Notes: generated by a model from the letters alone, not told the origin. Shown: positions 24,920-33,067, counted from the first letter of the stretch. The stretch: DNA of 64,000 nt from Paenibacillus sambharensis (GCF_003233845.1 NZ_QKRB01000044.1:600650-664649), one strand, 5' to 3'. A program made the numbers and translations.

Positions 24920-26107
24920 GTGGACGCTTATCATCGATCGACGCGCGCAGAGATATCCTTGGATGCCCTGCGAAACAACATCACGGCATTTAGGTCCGCT
25001 ATACCTTCGGGGATGTTGCTTATGGCATCTGTCAAAGCAAACGCCTATGGCCATGGAGCTGTTGAGACGGCCCGGGAAGCCGCAGCCGCAGGGGTTGACT
25101 ATCTCGGTGTCGCTTTTCTGGATGAAGCTGTTCAACTCCGCCGCTCAGGCATTGATACACCGATTCTGGTACTCGGTTATGTGCCGCCTTCGGGGTATGC
25201 TTTGGCGAGGGAGCTGAACATCGCGGTTGCTCTCTTCCGCGTTGACGCGCTGGAGGCTGCTGCTGGCAGCGCCGGAGCAGGCAAGCCGCTCAAGGTTCAT
25301 ATCAAGGTTGATACAGGAATGGGAAGACTGGGCGTTCTGCCCGGCGAGGAAGTGACAGCATTTATTGAACAGGCGCTCCGCACACCGGGGATTGAGGTTG
25401 AAGGCCTGTTCACTCACTTCGCGAAGGCGGATGAGCAGGACAAGACGTATACCAGACTGCAGTACGAGCGTTTCAGTGAAATCGTCGATTATGTCCGGCG
25501 GCATTCGCTGCCCATCACTCACATTCATACGGCCAACAGCGCGGCGGGAATTGATACGCCGGAGTGGGCGTACGGTATGCTGAGGCTGGGCATCGGCATG
25601 TACGGCTTATATCCGTCAGATGAAGTGATGAAGGACCGGATCGCATTGCAGCCTGTCATGTCTCTCAAGACGGAGATTGTCATGACGAAGCATGTGCCGG
25701 CCGGCTGGGGAATCAGCTATGGCACGCGGTATCTGGCTGCGGGCGGGGAGCGTATCGGCACGCTGCCGATTGGCTATGCGGACGGATTCAGCCGCATGCT
25801 GACAGGCAGGGCCGAGGCGATAGTCCGGGGTGTCCGTGTACCGGTGCTCGGGACGATCTGTATGGATCAGTGTATGATTCATCTGGATCCTGCTGCAGAT
25901 GCAGGAGGCATGACAGGCCCGGTGCAGGCAGGCGAAGAGGTTGTGCTGCTCGGCAGTCAGGGCGGCGCCAGTATAACCGCTGAGGATTTAGCCGGAGACC
26001 TAGGAACGATTAACTATGAGATTACGTGCATGTTGGCCGCCCGTGTACCCCGTGTGTATATACGGAACGGGCAGACGGTTGCGGTGACGAACCCGCTGCT
26101 GGGCTGA
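24920..26107 (+). CDS. alr: Alanine racemase
   Basis: PLP enzyme making D-alanine for peptidoglycan; about 395 aa from GTG 24920. The PLP lysine lies in VKANAYGHG and the catalytic tyrosine in WGISYGTRY. IGMYGLYPS, GTLPIGYADGF and LGTICMDQCM are further family signatures. GTG 24920 is preceded by AGGAGAAGGTGAAAGGG and gives MDAYHRSTRAEI, aligning with the start of known Alr. ATG 24893 is in frame but lacks a ribosome site and lies at the predicted transcript start. Gene order ydcC-alr-ndoAI-ndoA is as in B. subtilis. Confidence 0.95.
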   Translation: MDAYHRSTRAEISLDALRNNITAFRSAIPSGMLLMASVKANAYGHGAVETAREAAAAGVDYLGVAFLDEAVQLRRSGIDTPILVLGYVPPSGYALARELNIAVALFRVDALEAAAGSAGAGKPLKVHIKVDTGMGRLGVLPGEEVTAFIEQALRTPGIEVEGLFTHFAKADEQDKTYTRLQYERFSEIVDYVRRHSLPITHIHTANSAAGIDTPEWAYGMLRLGIGMYGLYPSDEVMKDRIALQPVMSLKTEIVMTKHVPAGWGISYGTRYLAAGGERIGTLPIGYADGFSRMLTGRAEAIVRGVRVPVLGTICMDQCMIHLDPAADAGGMTGPVQAGEEVVLLGSQGGASITAEDLAGDLGTINYEITCMLAARVPRVYIRNGQTVAVTNPLLG

Positions 26108-26231
26108 CTGAACGGGCAGGGATGTTATTTCCAGCTCATTTTTTAAGCAAGTTAAAGAGGATTTAGCCGGTTCGTCGCGAATTTATTCAGGTAGAGGACA
26201 CTGTCATGCTCCGGGTATGTGTGTTAATGCA

Positions 26232-26261
26232 GCATATTATCCATACGGCGCACATACAAAT
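26232..26261 (+). promoter_or_regulatory. Candidate SigmaE-type promoter upstream of ndoAI-ndoA
   Basis: GCATATT (26232-26238), 14-nt spacer, CATACAAAT (26253-26261). This is very close to the mother-cell SigmaE consensus (ATATT / CATACA-T). It lies about 80 nt before the antitoxin start. A vegetative promoter was not clearly recognised in the same gap. Confidence 0.4.
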
Positions 26262-26341
26262 GATAGTGTATAAGGTCGCCTAATAAACGGACATAATGGT
26301 AATAGTGTTTTTCTGGAAATGTCTTTGGAGGTGCGTTATTC

Positions 26342-26623
26342 TTGGCCAATATACAGAATACCAAACGTATCATGATCAGTTTGCCGGATCACTTGCTGCA
26401 GGAAGTGGACGGTATCGTTGCACGTGAGAACTCCAACCGCAGCGAATTTATCCGTCAGGCTATGAAGTTGTATTTGATCGAACGCAAGAGGCGGCAAATC
26501 CGTGAATCGATGCAGCGCGGATATCTGGAGATGGCAAAGATTAACTTGAATATGGCCTCGGAAGCCTTTCAAGCGGAGGAAGATGCCGACGGCACACTCG
26601 GTCGTCTCGTAAGCGGGGTGTAG
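26342..26623 (+). CDS. ndoAI: Antitoxin EndoAI (MazE-type, ribbon-helix-helix)
   Basis: 93 aa. The N-terminal ribbon-helix-helix DNA-binding motif (KRIMISLPDHLLQEVDGIV...NRSEFIRQAMKLYL) is followed by an acidic C-terminal arm that, in B. subtilis EndoAI, neutralises the EndoA RNase. It also represses its own operon in related systems. Start TTG 26342 with TTTGGAGGTG upstream. The toxin gene starts 3 nt after its stop, giving tight coupling. Confidence 0.92.
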   Translation: MANIQNTKRIMISLPDHLLQEVDGIVARENSNRSEFIRQAMKLYLIERKRRQIRESMQRGYLEMAKINLNMASEAFQAEEDADGTLGRLVSGV

Positions 26624-26626
26624 TCT

Positions 26627-26977
26627 TTGATTGTAAAACGCGGCGATGTGTTTTTTGCGGATTTATCACCGGTTGTCGGCTCAGAGCAGGGAGGCGTCCG
26701 GCCAGTTCTCGTTATTCAGAACGACATCGGCAACCGCTTCAGCCCAACAGTTATCGTAGCCGCTATTACAGCGCAGATTCAGAAGGCGAAGCTGCCAACG
26801 CATGTCGAGATTGACGCGGAAACTCATGGCTTTGACCGTGATTCCGTCATTTTGCTTGAACAGATCCGCACAATCGACAAGCAGCGGCTGACTGACAAGA
26901 TCACGCATCTTGATGATGATACGATGCGCAAGGTGGACGAATCGCTGCAGATCAGCGTCGGATTGATTGATTTTTAA
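26627..26977 (+). CDS. ndoA: Endoribonuclease EndoA (MazF-type toxin)
   Basis: 116 aa, the same length as B. subtilis EndoA/MazF. Typical segments are [33 protein letters not shown], the Thr of VIVAAITAQ, and [22 protein letters not shown]. The conserved Arg (GGVRP) and Thr of the active site are present, so it should cleave single-stranded mRNA at a short motif (UACAU in B. subtilis). TTG 26627 uses AAGCGGGGTG, which overlaps the antitoxin end. A strong terminator follows. Confidence 0.95.
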   Translation: MIVKRGDVFFADLSPVVGSEQGGVRPVLVIQNDIGNRFSPTVIVAAITAQIQKAKLPTHVEIDAETHGFDRDSVILLEQIRTIDKQRLTDKITHLDDDTMRKVDESLQISVGLIDF

Positions 26978-26993
26978 TAGGAATGATCCATAG

Positions 26994-27020
26994 AGAACCG
27001 GGCAGCCGGTTCTTTTTTTT
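26994..27020 (+). terminator. Terminator of ndoAI-ndoA
   Basis: AGAACCGG (26994-27001) with CCGGTTCT (27006-27013), then seven more Ts. Confidence 0.9.
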
Positions 27021-27022
27021 GA

Positions 27023-27065
27023 AAGCAAAGCCGATTTTCCCGCGTGGGAAACATCGGCTTTGCTT
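27023..27065 (-). terminator. Strong hairpin at the end of the cypX unit
   Basis: AAGCAAAGCCGAT (27023-27035) with ATCGGCTTTGCTT (27053-27065), a perfect 13-bp stem with an inner CCC/GGG. Probably the minus-strand terminator for yvmC-cypX, although the exit (CTTTCAAAA) is not U-rich. Confidence 0.55.
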
Positions 27066-27087
27066 GTTTACAGGGGGATATACGCTG

Positions 27088-28335
27088 CTACAATCCGGAA
27101 GCGGGACTATCCACTGTGACAGGGTCAAAAAGTACAGGCAGGGAAGCAGGGCCCCGGGTATATAATCCGGTTTCCCGGTAGACGAATGAGTCTTCCAGCC
27201 GGATGTTCTGCATACGATCGAGCACAAGGTTTACGACAATCTCGATTTCGGCACGGGCAAATTCGGCACCTAGGCAATGATGCATGCCGGAACCAAAGGC
27301 GAGGTGGCGTGCAGCTCCAGTAAATGCGCTCTTGGGATCGAGATCGGAGCGATGGATATCGAATTCATCGGCACGTTCGAACGCAGCCGGGTCACGGTTC
27401 GCTGCCCCAATCATGCAGAAAATTATCGTATCCTGCGGCAAAATCACACCTGCAATTTCGGTGTCTTGTGCGAGCTGACGCGGTATCAGCTGAACAGGCG
27501 GTTTAAATCGCAGTGTTTCGGCAATGGCACGGGGAACCAGTGAACGGTCGGCCAACACATCCTGCATCTGATCCGGGTTATCAAGGAGGTGATAGATCAG
27601 CAAGGCCAATGTTTTATCGGCCGGCTCGGTAGCCGCCAGAAGTACGTTAAGAATTAAGGCGAGAATATCGGAGTCCGACATCGCCATCCCGTCATATTCG
27701 GCTGTACAGAGCATGGATATAAGGTCATGTCCTGGACGAGCCCGGCGTTCTTTGATCACGGGGGCAAGATAGTTTGCCAGCTGTTCACTGCACCAGAGAG
27801 AGTAAGCGCGAGCTTCCATAGGCTGATTAAGGGTAGTGATAAAATCCGCTACTCCACTGTGCCAATCTTGAATCTGCTGGTGGTCTCGCTTGTCGAGACC
27901 GAGTATATCCATCGTTACACATACCGCGAATGTTTTTCCAAAATCGTTAACCAGGTCAACCCGGCCTTTGTCCAGATGCGGAAGCAGCAGACGTTCTGCG
28001 TTGTGTTTGATCAGATGAATCTGGTGCTCACGAAGGGTATGTCCCGAGAAGCCCCGCATAACGATCCGGCGTTTGGCAGTATGCTCCTTCCCTTTCATCT
28101 GGGCCAGAACTGGACCGCGCATCACGGGCTCTGCACGCTTGGTGAGCGACCTGGTTGTGAAAATTTCGGGATGCTGCAGGACATACCGGACATCCTCATA
28201 ACGGCTGATAAAATAACCGTCCACCGATTCTTCATAATGAACCGGATCTGATTCGCGGAGAAAGGCAAAGTAATCATAAGGGTTCCGGGCAAATTCGTCT
28301 GACAATACACTGAATGATCGGATGGATGCTTTCAT
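27088..28335 (-). CDS. cypX: Cytochrome P450 CypX (pulcherriminic acid synthase)
   Basis: 415 aa from ATG 28335 (AGGAGGAAT at 28341-28349); the frame is open 17 codons further upstream into yvmC. The haem-ligand motif is FGSGMHHCLG with Cys354, the K-helix ExxR is ETLR, and the I-helix reads LLAATEPADKT rather than the usual AGxDT, as in B. subtilis CypX. Large stretches match my memory of CypX closely (DFGKTFAVCVTMDILGLDKRD, DWHSGVADFIT). The enzyme oxidises cyclo(Leu-Leu) to pulcherriminic acid, the iron-binding compound whose ferric complex is pulcherrimin. Its gene lies 19 nt after yvmC in one operon. Confidence 0.93.
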   Translation of the reverse strand: MKASIRSFSVLSDEFARNPYDYFAFLRESDPVHYEESVDGYFISRYEDVRYVLQHPEIFTTRSLTKRAEPVMRGPVLAQMKGKEHTAKRRIVMRGFSGHTLREHQIHLIKHNAERLLLPHLDKGRVDLVNDFGKTFAVCVTMDILGLDKRDHQQIQDWHSGVADFITTLNQPMEARAYSLWCSEQLANYLAPVIKERRARPGHDLISMLCTAEYDGMAMSDSDILALILNVLLAATEPADKTLALLIYHLLDNPDQMQDVLADRSLVPRAIAETLRFKPPVQLIPRQLAQDTEIAGVILPQDTIIFCMIGAANRDPAAFERADEFDIHRSDLDPKSAFTGAARHLAFGSGMHHCLGAEFARAEIEIVVNLVLDRMQNIRLEDSFVYRETGLYTRGPASLPVLFDPVTVDSPASGL

Positions 28336-28354
28336 TATGGATTCCTCCTTGAGA

Positions 28355-29083
28355 TTAAACTTGCTGTAATACCTGATGGGGTTCACTAACCAGCAGATAG
28401 CCCTGATTAGGCCTCATCTGTAAGGGAAAGGCACCCCCTGCAATCAGTTCCCCGAGCTTCCACGGCTGGTGATAGGCGAGCAATGTTTCTTCAATTCCCA
28501 ATATATCAGCCCCGCCGAGAAACAACGGCAGTTCCGCAAGCACATACTGCACAGCCAGTTCAAGCATTTCCTCATGTACTGCTTCGAGTACCTGATTAAC
28601 GCCGCGTGCACGTCCCAGGAGGGCCGTATGGGACATCGAGAGGCATGCATTGCGAAAGGCTGGCTGATCGTGGAATAAGGCTTCGACTTCCTCGCGCAGA
28701 CTGCGGTAAGCGGCTTGTTCCCCAAAGTCAGAAAAGGTGTGGATGGCTTGAGGCTCAGCCCCGTGTTCACTCAGCGCCCGTTGTGCGAAGCGGCGGTTGC
28801 GGCTCACTTCCTTGCGAACCTTCGCGTCCGCTTTACCGCGCGGCGTACCCAGCGCTTCAAGCAGGTTGGCCGCCTCGCGGCCGGCGAGCAGGACGGACAC
28901 GGCATCAAAGCTCCGGACCGCCCAGCCGATCAGCTTGTAAATATACGCCTCGGAGAAACGGCTGTTGAACGGGCTGATACCGACAAGGATGTGCTTACGG
29001 CGCTGCAGGATGGCATTGCAGTTACTTGATAACGGCTGGGTCTTGAAAATCTGGTTATCTGCCAGGACTCTGGGCAATAACAT
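28355..29083 (-). CDS. yvmC: Cyclodipeptide synthase YvmC
   Basis: 242 aa. It makes cyclo(Leu-Leu) from two leucyl-tRNAs. Both family motifs are exact: H-x-(L/V)2-G-I-S as HILVGIS with the acyl-accepting Ser37, and Y-x-x-E-x-P as YVLAELP with Tyr180 and Glu184. Close to B. subtilis YvmC throughout ([67 protein letters not shown]). ATG 29083 follows GAAAGGAGAATCC. It is first in the operon with cypX, divergent from the MarR gene, behind the promoter/operator at 29133-29184. Confidence 0.95.
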   Translation of the reverse strand: MLLPRVLADNQIFKTQPLSSNCNAILQRRKHILVGISPFNSRFSEAYIYKLIGWAVRSFDAVSVLLAGREAANLLEALGTPRGKADAKVRKEVSRNRRFAQRALSEHGAEPQAIHTFSDFGEQAAYRSLREEVEALFHDQPAFRNACLSMSHTALLGRARGVNQVLEAVHEEMLELAVQYVLAELPLFLGGADILGIEETLLAYHQPWKLGELIAGGAFPLQMRPNQGYLLVSEPHQVLQQV

Positions 29084-29117
29084 CGTAGGATTCTCCTTTC
29101 TTGTGCTGGGATAATAG

Positions 29118-29135
29118 CAATAATCGCGATTATTG
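29118..29135. promoter_or_regulatory. Perfect 18-bp palindrome upstream of yvmC
   Basis: CAATAATCGCGATTATTG is a perfect palindrome in the early transcribed leader of yvmC. It abuts and overlaps by three bases the MarR-type operator at 29133-29150. It is a second candidate regulator site. Confidence 0.5.
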
Positions 29136-29150
29136 TTTACCAGTTAACCA
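29133..29150. promoter_or_regulatory. MarR-type operator 1 (yvmC side)
   Basis: TTGTTTACCAGTTAACCA, an imperfect palindrome that matches 15 of 18 positions with the minus-strand reading of operator 2 (29287-29304). It covers the predicted yvmC start point (near 29149). Confidence 0.6.
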
Positions 29151-29155
29151 TTTGT

Positions 29156-29184
29156 AGTCTATTCCTAAAATTTCCCAGTGTCAA
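29156..29184 (-). promoter_or_regulatory. SigmaA-type promoter of yvmC-cypX
   Basis: Minus strand: TTGACA (29184-29179), 17-nt spacer, TAGACT (29161-29156). Operator 1 begins just after the -10. Confidence 0.65.
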
Positions 29185-29252
29185 TCAGGGAATTCCCTTA
29201 GTTGCTGATTATGTGGTGTAATTTTTTATTGAAATGAACCCAAGTACCTGTA

Positions 29253-29281
29253 TTGACAGCTTACATTACAAGTAGTAAAAT
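29253..29281 (+). promoter_or_regulatory. SigmaA-type promoter of the MarR-MFS operon
   Basis: TTGACA (29253-29258), 17-nt spacer, TAAAAT (29276-29281). The start point near 29288 falls inside operator 2. Confidence 0.75.
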
Positions 29282-29286
29282 CCATT

Positions 29287-29304
29287 TTGTTAACAGGTGA
29301 ACAA
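29287..29304. promoter_or_regulatory. MarR-type operator 2 (regulator side)
   Basis: TTGTTAACAGGTGAACAA, a palindrome with TTGTT/AACAA ends, at the predicted start point of the regulator's own promoter, so autorepression is likely. Homologous to operator 1. Confidence 0.6.
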
Positions 29305-29353
29305 TAAGTAAGGCTTGTTTCGCTGGTACCTACACCGGAAGGAGAGCAGATGC

Positions 29354-29839
29354 ATGAATGATCCTGCCAAGCAGATGATTTATGAGCTATACCTAAGGCT
29401 GCTCCATTTGAATGAGCAGAAAGCAGACACGGACATCCGCTCTTTTTTGGAAGAGGCAATTGGGGAGAGACAGACACTTCCCGGCAATATGACAAGTATT
29501 CATGTTGTGGATTGCATCGGACGGCATGAGCCAATCAACAGCAGCACAATCGCAAGGAAGATGAATTTGTCGAAGGCTAATATCACTAAAATCAGCACCA
29601 GGCTGCTGGAGGAAGGCTTCATCAGACGGTTTCAGCTGACAGATAACAAGAAGGAGGTATATTTTCGGCTAACTCCGAAGGGCAGGCAGGTGTTTGAGCT
29701 TCATGAGAAGGTTCATAAGCAGAAGGAGGAGCAATTTTACACATTTCTTGACGGTTATTCAGAGGCGGAGTTGAGCGTGATATTAAAATTTATGCGAGAT
29801 ATGACAATCCGGAGTGAGAATGAGCATACGAAAGGGTAG
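29354..29839 (+). CDS. yvmB: MarR-family regulator of pulcherriminic acid genes (YvmB/PchR-like)
   Basis: 161 aa from ATG 29354 (GGAAGGAGAG upstream); the upstream ATG of the open frame has no site. The winged helix is clear: IHVVDCIGRHEPINSSTIARKMNLSKANITKISTRLLEEGFIRRFQ, then the wing TDNKKEVYFRLTPKGRQVFEL. In B. subtilis the MarR protein YvmB (PchR) sits in this position and represses yvmC-cypX and its own operon. The paired operators in the divergent region fit that model. It is followed after 10 nt by the exporter gene. Confidence 0.85.
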   Translation: MNDPAKQMIYELYLRLLHLNEQKADTDIRSFLEEAIGERQTLPGNMTSIHVVDCIGRHEPINSSTIARKMNLSKANITKISTRLLEEGFIRRFQLTDNKKEVYFRLTPKGRQVFELHEKVHKQKEEQFYTFLDGYSEAELSVILKFMRDMTIRSENEHTKG

Positions 29840-29849
29840 GTGACCTGTT

Positions 29850-31067
29850 GTGAGACAAGCGGGTACACATGCTGTCTATGTGCTTTATGTGGTCAGTTTA
29901 AGCGCATTTTTTGCATCGCTAAATCAAAATATCTATTCACCGGTTATACCACTAGTCCGTGATGTTTTTGATGTCTCCCTGCACAGCGTTAATTTAACGG
30001 TATCGCTTTTTATTTTTATTACAGCGGTCATGCAGCTGATCTTTGGTCCTCTTATTGATTTGAAAGGGGCAAGGAAGGTCCTTATTCCGGGAATATTGCT
30101 GGCCATTGGGGCCAGTATCGGCTGTGCGCTGACCTCTAATTTTGTACTGTTCACTATATTTCGTTCGCTGCAGGCTGTTGGGACAGCCGCCGTTCCGGTT
30201 ATTGCAGCGGCCGCGATCGGACAGCTGTTTACAGGTAGCGAACGCGGCAGGGCAATGGCCACTTATCAGATGCTGCTGTCGGTAGCCCCTGCGATTGCTC
30301 CTGTTATTGGCGGTGTTGTGGGCGGTGCATGGGGCTATTCGGGCATATTCTGGTTTCTTGCAGGAACCTCGGTGCTGCTGCTCGCCATGAACCTGCTTTT
30401 CTTTCCAAAGGATAAGCCAGCGGCTGCTCGCTCTCTGAACCTCCATACAATGATCAACCATTATCGCAGTATTATGAGAAACAGGACAGGGGGCGCCGTT
30501 TTAACACTGGGCTTTCTGGCCTTTTTGATATATTTTGCGGTTCTTGTCTATCTACCGGTTGTGCTGACGGATCATTATCGGCTAAGTCTGGCTCTTGTAG
30601 GTCTGTTATACGTACCGGCAGCAGGCAGTACAGTGGCAGGCAGTTTGCTTTTTAAATATTTGCAGACTCGTAGACCCCTGCCCCAATTATGCTGGCTCTT
30701 TAATGCCGGCTTGGCTCTCGCATCCGCAGGTTTTGCGCTTACGCATTCATGGACCCTTGCAGGGATGTCAGCAGCTCTAGTGGTGATCGGTATCTGCATT
30801 GGCGCTCTGTCTCCGCTTTATGCCACGATGATGGCAGGTGAGTTTGAAGACAGCAGAGCCAGTGCGATCGGCGGGTATAACTTTGTCCGGTACATTGGCA
30901 TGGCGGCTGGTCCCGTGCTGCTCAGCTGGTGTCTTGCGATTATATCGCCGCTGGAGTTTTTCCTTGGTCTAGGGCTGCTGCTTGGCGTAGTATTCATGCT
31001 CTGGCTGAGGCTGCTCCAAGCGGGAAGCTCCAAGTCGGCGGAGGGCGTGGATTTGTCCCGGTCTTAG
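29850..31067 (+). CDS. yvmA: MFS transporter, YvmA-like (pulcherriminic acid export)
   Basis: 405 aa with 12 predicted membrane helices, Bcr/CflA-type drug/H+ antiporter. Signature segments are VIPLVRDVFDVSLHSVNLTVSLF in helix 1, QLIFGPLIDLKGARKVLIPG (motif A), and RSLQAVGTAAVPVIAAAAIGQLF. B. subtilis YvmA occupies the same place next to yvmB and is linked to pulcherriminic acid secretion or self-protection. GTG 29850 uses AGGGTAGGTGAC, which overlaps the end of the regulator gene; the two are coupled. Confidence 0.85.
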   Translation: MRQAGTHAVYVLYVVSLSAFFASLNQNIYSPVIPLVRDVFDVSLHSVNLTVSLFIFITAVMQLIFGPLIDLKGARKVLIPGILLAIGASIGCALTSNFVLFTIFRSLQAVGTAAVPVIAAAAIGQLFTGSERGRAMATYQMLLSVAPAIAPVIGGVVGGAWGYSGIFWFLAGTSVLLLAMNLLFFPKDKPAAARSLNLHTMINHYRSIMRNRTGGAVLTLGFLAFLIYFAVLVYLPVVLTDHYRLSLALVGLLYVPAAGSTVAGSLLFKYLQTRRPLPQLCWLFNAGLALASAGFALTHSWTLAGMSAALVVIGICIGALSPLYATMMAGEFEDSRASAIGGYNFVRYIGMAAGPVLLSWCLAIISPLEFFLGLGLLLGVVFMLWLRLLQAGSSKSAEGVDLSRS

Positions 31068-31085
31068 GTGAATAACCGGCGGTTA

Positions 31086-31114
31086 TTGACAGTAACGCCT
31101 GCAGTGTCTATAAT
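31086..31114 (+). promoter_or_regulatory. Consensus SigmaA promoter of the YhgE-like gene
   Basis: TTGACA (31086-31091), 17-nt spacer, TATAAT (31109-31114): both boxes perfect. The repeat operator follows immediately. Confidence 0.85.
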
Positions 31115-31123
31115 GACCGTGTT

Positions 31124-31161
31124 AAACAATCGTTTAGAACAAATGTTTTAAACGATTGTTT
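31124..31161. promoter_or_regulatory. TetR-type operator over the transcription start
   Basis: AAACAATCGTTT (31124-31135) and AAACGATTGTTT (31150-31161) are exact reverse complements. Each half is itself nearly palindromic, giving two overlapping symmetries. The position right after the promoter indicates repression by roadblock, probably by the TetR encoded at 32459. Confidence 0.7.
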
Positions 31162-31189
31162 GCAAGAGATACAGAGAAGGAGTGGAAGG

Positions 31190-32350
31190 ATGAGAAAGAC
31201 ACTGCAGGCTTTTTTTAAACGGCCTACAACGATTATTGGAATTGCAACAGCGCTGCTGTTCCAGCTGATTTTCTCGGTGGTGTGGATGACTGGTTATGCA
31301 GGAATTTCCGACCGGACGGAGAACCTGACAGTCGGCGTTGTAAGTGAGGACGAGATGCTCGGCACAACGATTATAGAGAATTTAAAGCAAACGCTGCCCG
31401 TGCAGGTGCGGGAGGTGGCTGAGCTTTCTTCTGCGGAGACGATGCTGAATGAGCGGGAGCTGCAGATGATCGTACATATTCCGGCCGGCTTCTCAGCGAA
31501 GGTGACGGGCGGTGAGGAGACGGCTGTCCTGAACTATACGATTAATGAGTCGAACCCGCAGATGATCAAGACGATGATGTCGGGCATGGCGGCTCAGATT
31601 ACATCTACCGTCAATAAGCAGGCCGTCGCAAGCGGCGCGGCGAATGTGCTTGGGGGCCTTAACATGCCGCAGGCGCAGGCGGCTGCAGTAGGCGCTGCGC
31701 TGTCTGAGCGGGTGGTGTCCGAGATGCAGATGACCAACCCCGTGCAGGGCATCAACAATCAGATGGTGCCGATGATGATGGTGCTGGCTTCTTATGTAGG
31801 TGCGATGATCATGGCCCAGAACCTGCATCTGTCTTCACTGGCCGTGCGGGCCCAGGCAGGACGCTGGCAGGTATTTGGAGCCCGGGTGGTTATTAATGTC
31901 GCGGCTGCCGTTGTCGTATCACTGGCCGGGTCGGCCTTTGTGCTTGCGCTTGGCGGGCAGTCTGCACAGGGCTTCCTGGCATTATGGGGCTTTCAGGCAC
32001 TGTTTGTGCTGACCTTTATGTTTGTGGCCCAGATGTTCCTGATCATCTTCGGTATGGCTGGTATGCTGTTCAACATCTTGACGCTGTCGGCTCAGCTCGT
32101 GTCTTCTGGAGCTATGATGCCGAGAGAGATGCTGTCCGATTTTTACCAGGGACTCAGCAGTATATTCCCGGCAACCTATGCGGTGGAAGGCAGCATGAAC
32201 ATCCTGTTCGGAGGTCCTGGCATAGAACATGCCGCGCTAGGCCTGCTCTATGTGCTTGGGGTGGTAGTGGCAGTCAGCGCGCTGGCAACTGCTCTGCGCA
32301 GAGGGAATGCCGGGGCAAAGGCAGGCTTGCCGTCATCACGGCCAGCCTAG
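31190..32350 (+). CDS. YhgE/Pip-like ABC-2-type membrane protein
   Basis: 386 aa from ATG 31190 (GAAGGAGTGGAAGG). One N-terminal helix, an extracellular domain of about 150 residues (LTVGVVSEDEMLGTTIIENLKQ...MIVHIPAGFSAKV), then five or six C-terminal helices of the ABC2/YhgE-Pip class. Without its own ATPase such proteins act as exporter-like or phage-receptor-like membrane proteins of uncertain role. In B. subtilis yhgE neighbours a TetR gene (yhgD), as here. It is expressed from a consensus promoter with an operator, so likely repressed until an inducer, perhaps a toxic hydrophobic compound, is present. Confidence 0.75.
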   Translation: MRKTLQAFFKRPTTIIGIATALLFQLIFSVVWMTGYAGISDRTENLTVGVVSEDEMLGTTIIENLKQTLPVQVREVAELSSAETMLNERELQMIVHIPAGFSAKVTGGEETAVLNYTINESNPQMIKTMMSGMAAQITSTVNKQAVASGAANVLGGLNMPQAQAAAVGAALSERVVSEMQMTNPVQGINNQMVPMMMVLASYVGAMIMAQNLHLSSLAVRAQAGRWQVFGARVVINVAAAVVVSLAGSAFVLALGGQSAQGFLALWGFQALFVLTFMFVAQMFLIIFGMAGMLFNILTLSAQLVSSGAMMPREMLSDFYQGLSSIFPATYAVEGSMNILFGGPGIEHAALGLLYVLGVVVAVSALATALRRGNAGAKAGLPSSRPA

Positions 32351-32458
32351 TCTTGACAGCTGAATGTGACATTATGATGGCCAGGTGGGCAAAGAGGTTG
32401 CGGACCTCCTGCCTTCGCCTCATAATGGCATCACGAGCTAGGAATTGGGGGGATAACA

Positions 32459-33067
32459 TTGTGCCCGGAAGAAACGGATGTGAAGCTGCGCATACTGCTG
32501 GCAGCGAGGAAGCTCTTTGCCCGTCAGGGCTATGATGGAACAAGCGTACGGCAAATTTGTGAAGAGGCAAAGGTCAACGTTGCACTCGTATCCTATCATT
32601 TTGGCGGGAAGGAAAATCTGTTCAGCGCCTTGTTCGATGCCTTCTTTCCCGGCCAGCGTGTGCAGGAGGTATTGGAGCAGAAGCTGACTCCGCTTGCGGG
32701 GATCAAGCTGGTTGTGCGGGAGATAACGCTCACCAGGCTGCGTGAGCCCGAGCTGATCAGCCTGCTGCAGCAGGAGATTGTATTCCAGTCGCCAAGAATT
32801 GATATTATCCGCAAGCATGCGTTCCCTGTGTGGACTTATGTCCGGGATCTGCTCCTGGAAGGCAGGGAACAGGGAGTGTTCCGCTTCCGTTCGATCGATC
32901 ACACCTTCATGTCGATGACGGGGGCCATCCTGTTCCACAAGAAGTCGGATTACTTCCGTCCGCTCTTTACCGAGGAACAGCAGGACAGCGAATCGCTGAT
33001 CGCAGACATTACTGAATTTGTGCTCAGAGGGCTTGGGGTCGATCCGACAGCTTCTGCGGAAGAATGA
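32459..33067 (+). CDS. TetR/AcrR-family regulator
   Basis: 202 aa. The N-terminal HTH is standard: ILLAARKLFARQGYDGTSVRQICEEAKVNVALVSYHFGGKENLFSALF. The C-terminal ligand domain is divergent, with a YhgD/CecR-like tail. TTG 32459 is used with GGGGGGAT a few bases upstream. It lies 108 nt after the YhgE-like gene; TTGACA at 32353 lacks a well-placed -10, so cotranscription is likely. Its natural target is the inverted repeat at 31124-31161. Confidence 0.85.
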   Translation: MCPEETDVKLRILLAARKLFARQGYDGTSVRQICEEAKVNVALVSYHFGGKENLFSALFDAFFPGQRVQEVLEQKLTPLAGIKLVVREITLTRLREPELISLLQQEIVFQSPRIDIIRKHAFPVWTYVRDLLLEGREQGVFRFRSIDHTFMSMTGAILFHKKSDYFRPLFTEEQQDSESLIADITEFVLRGLGVDPTASAEE

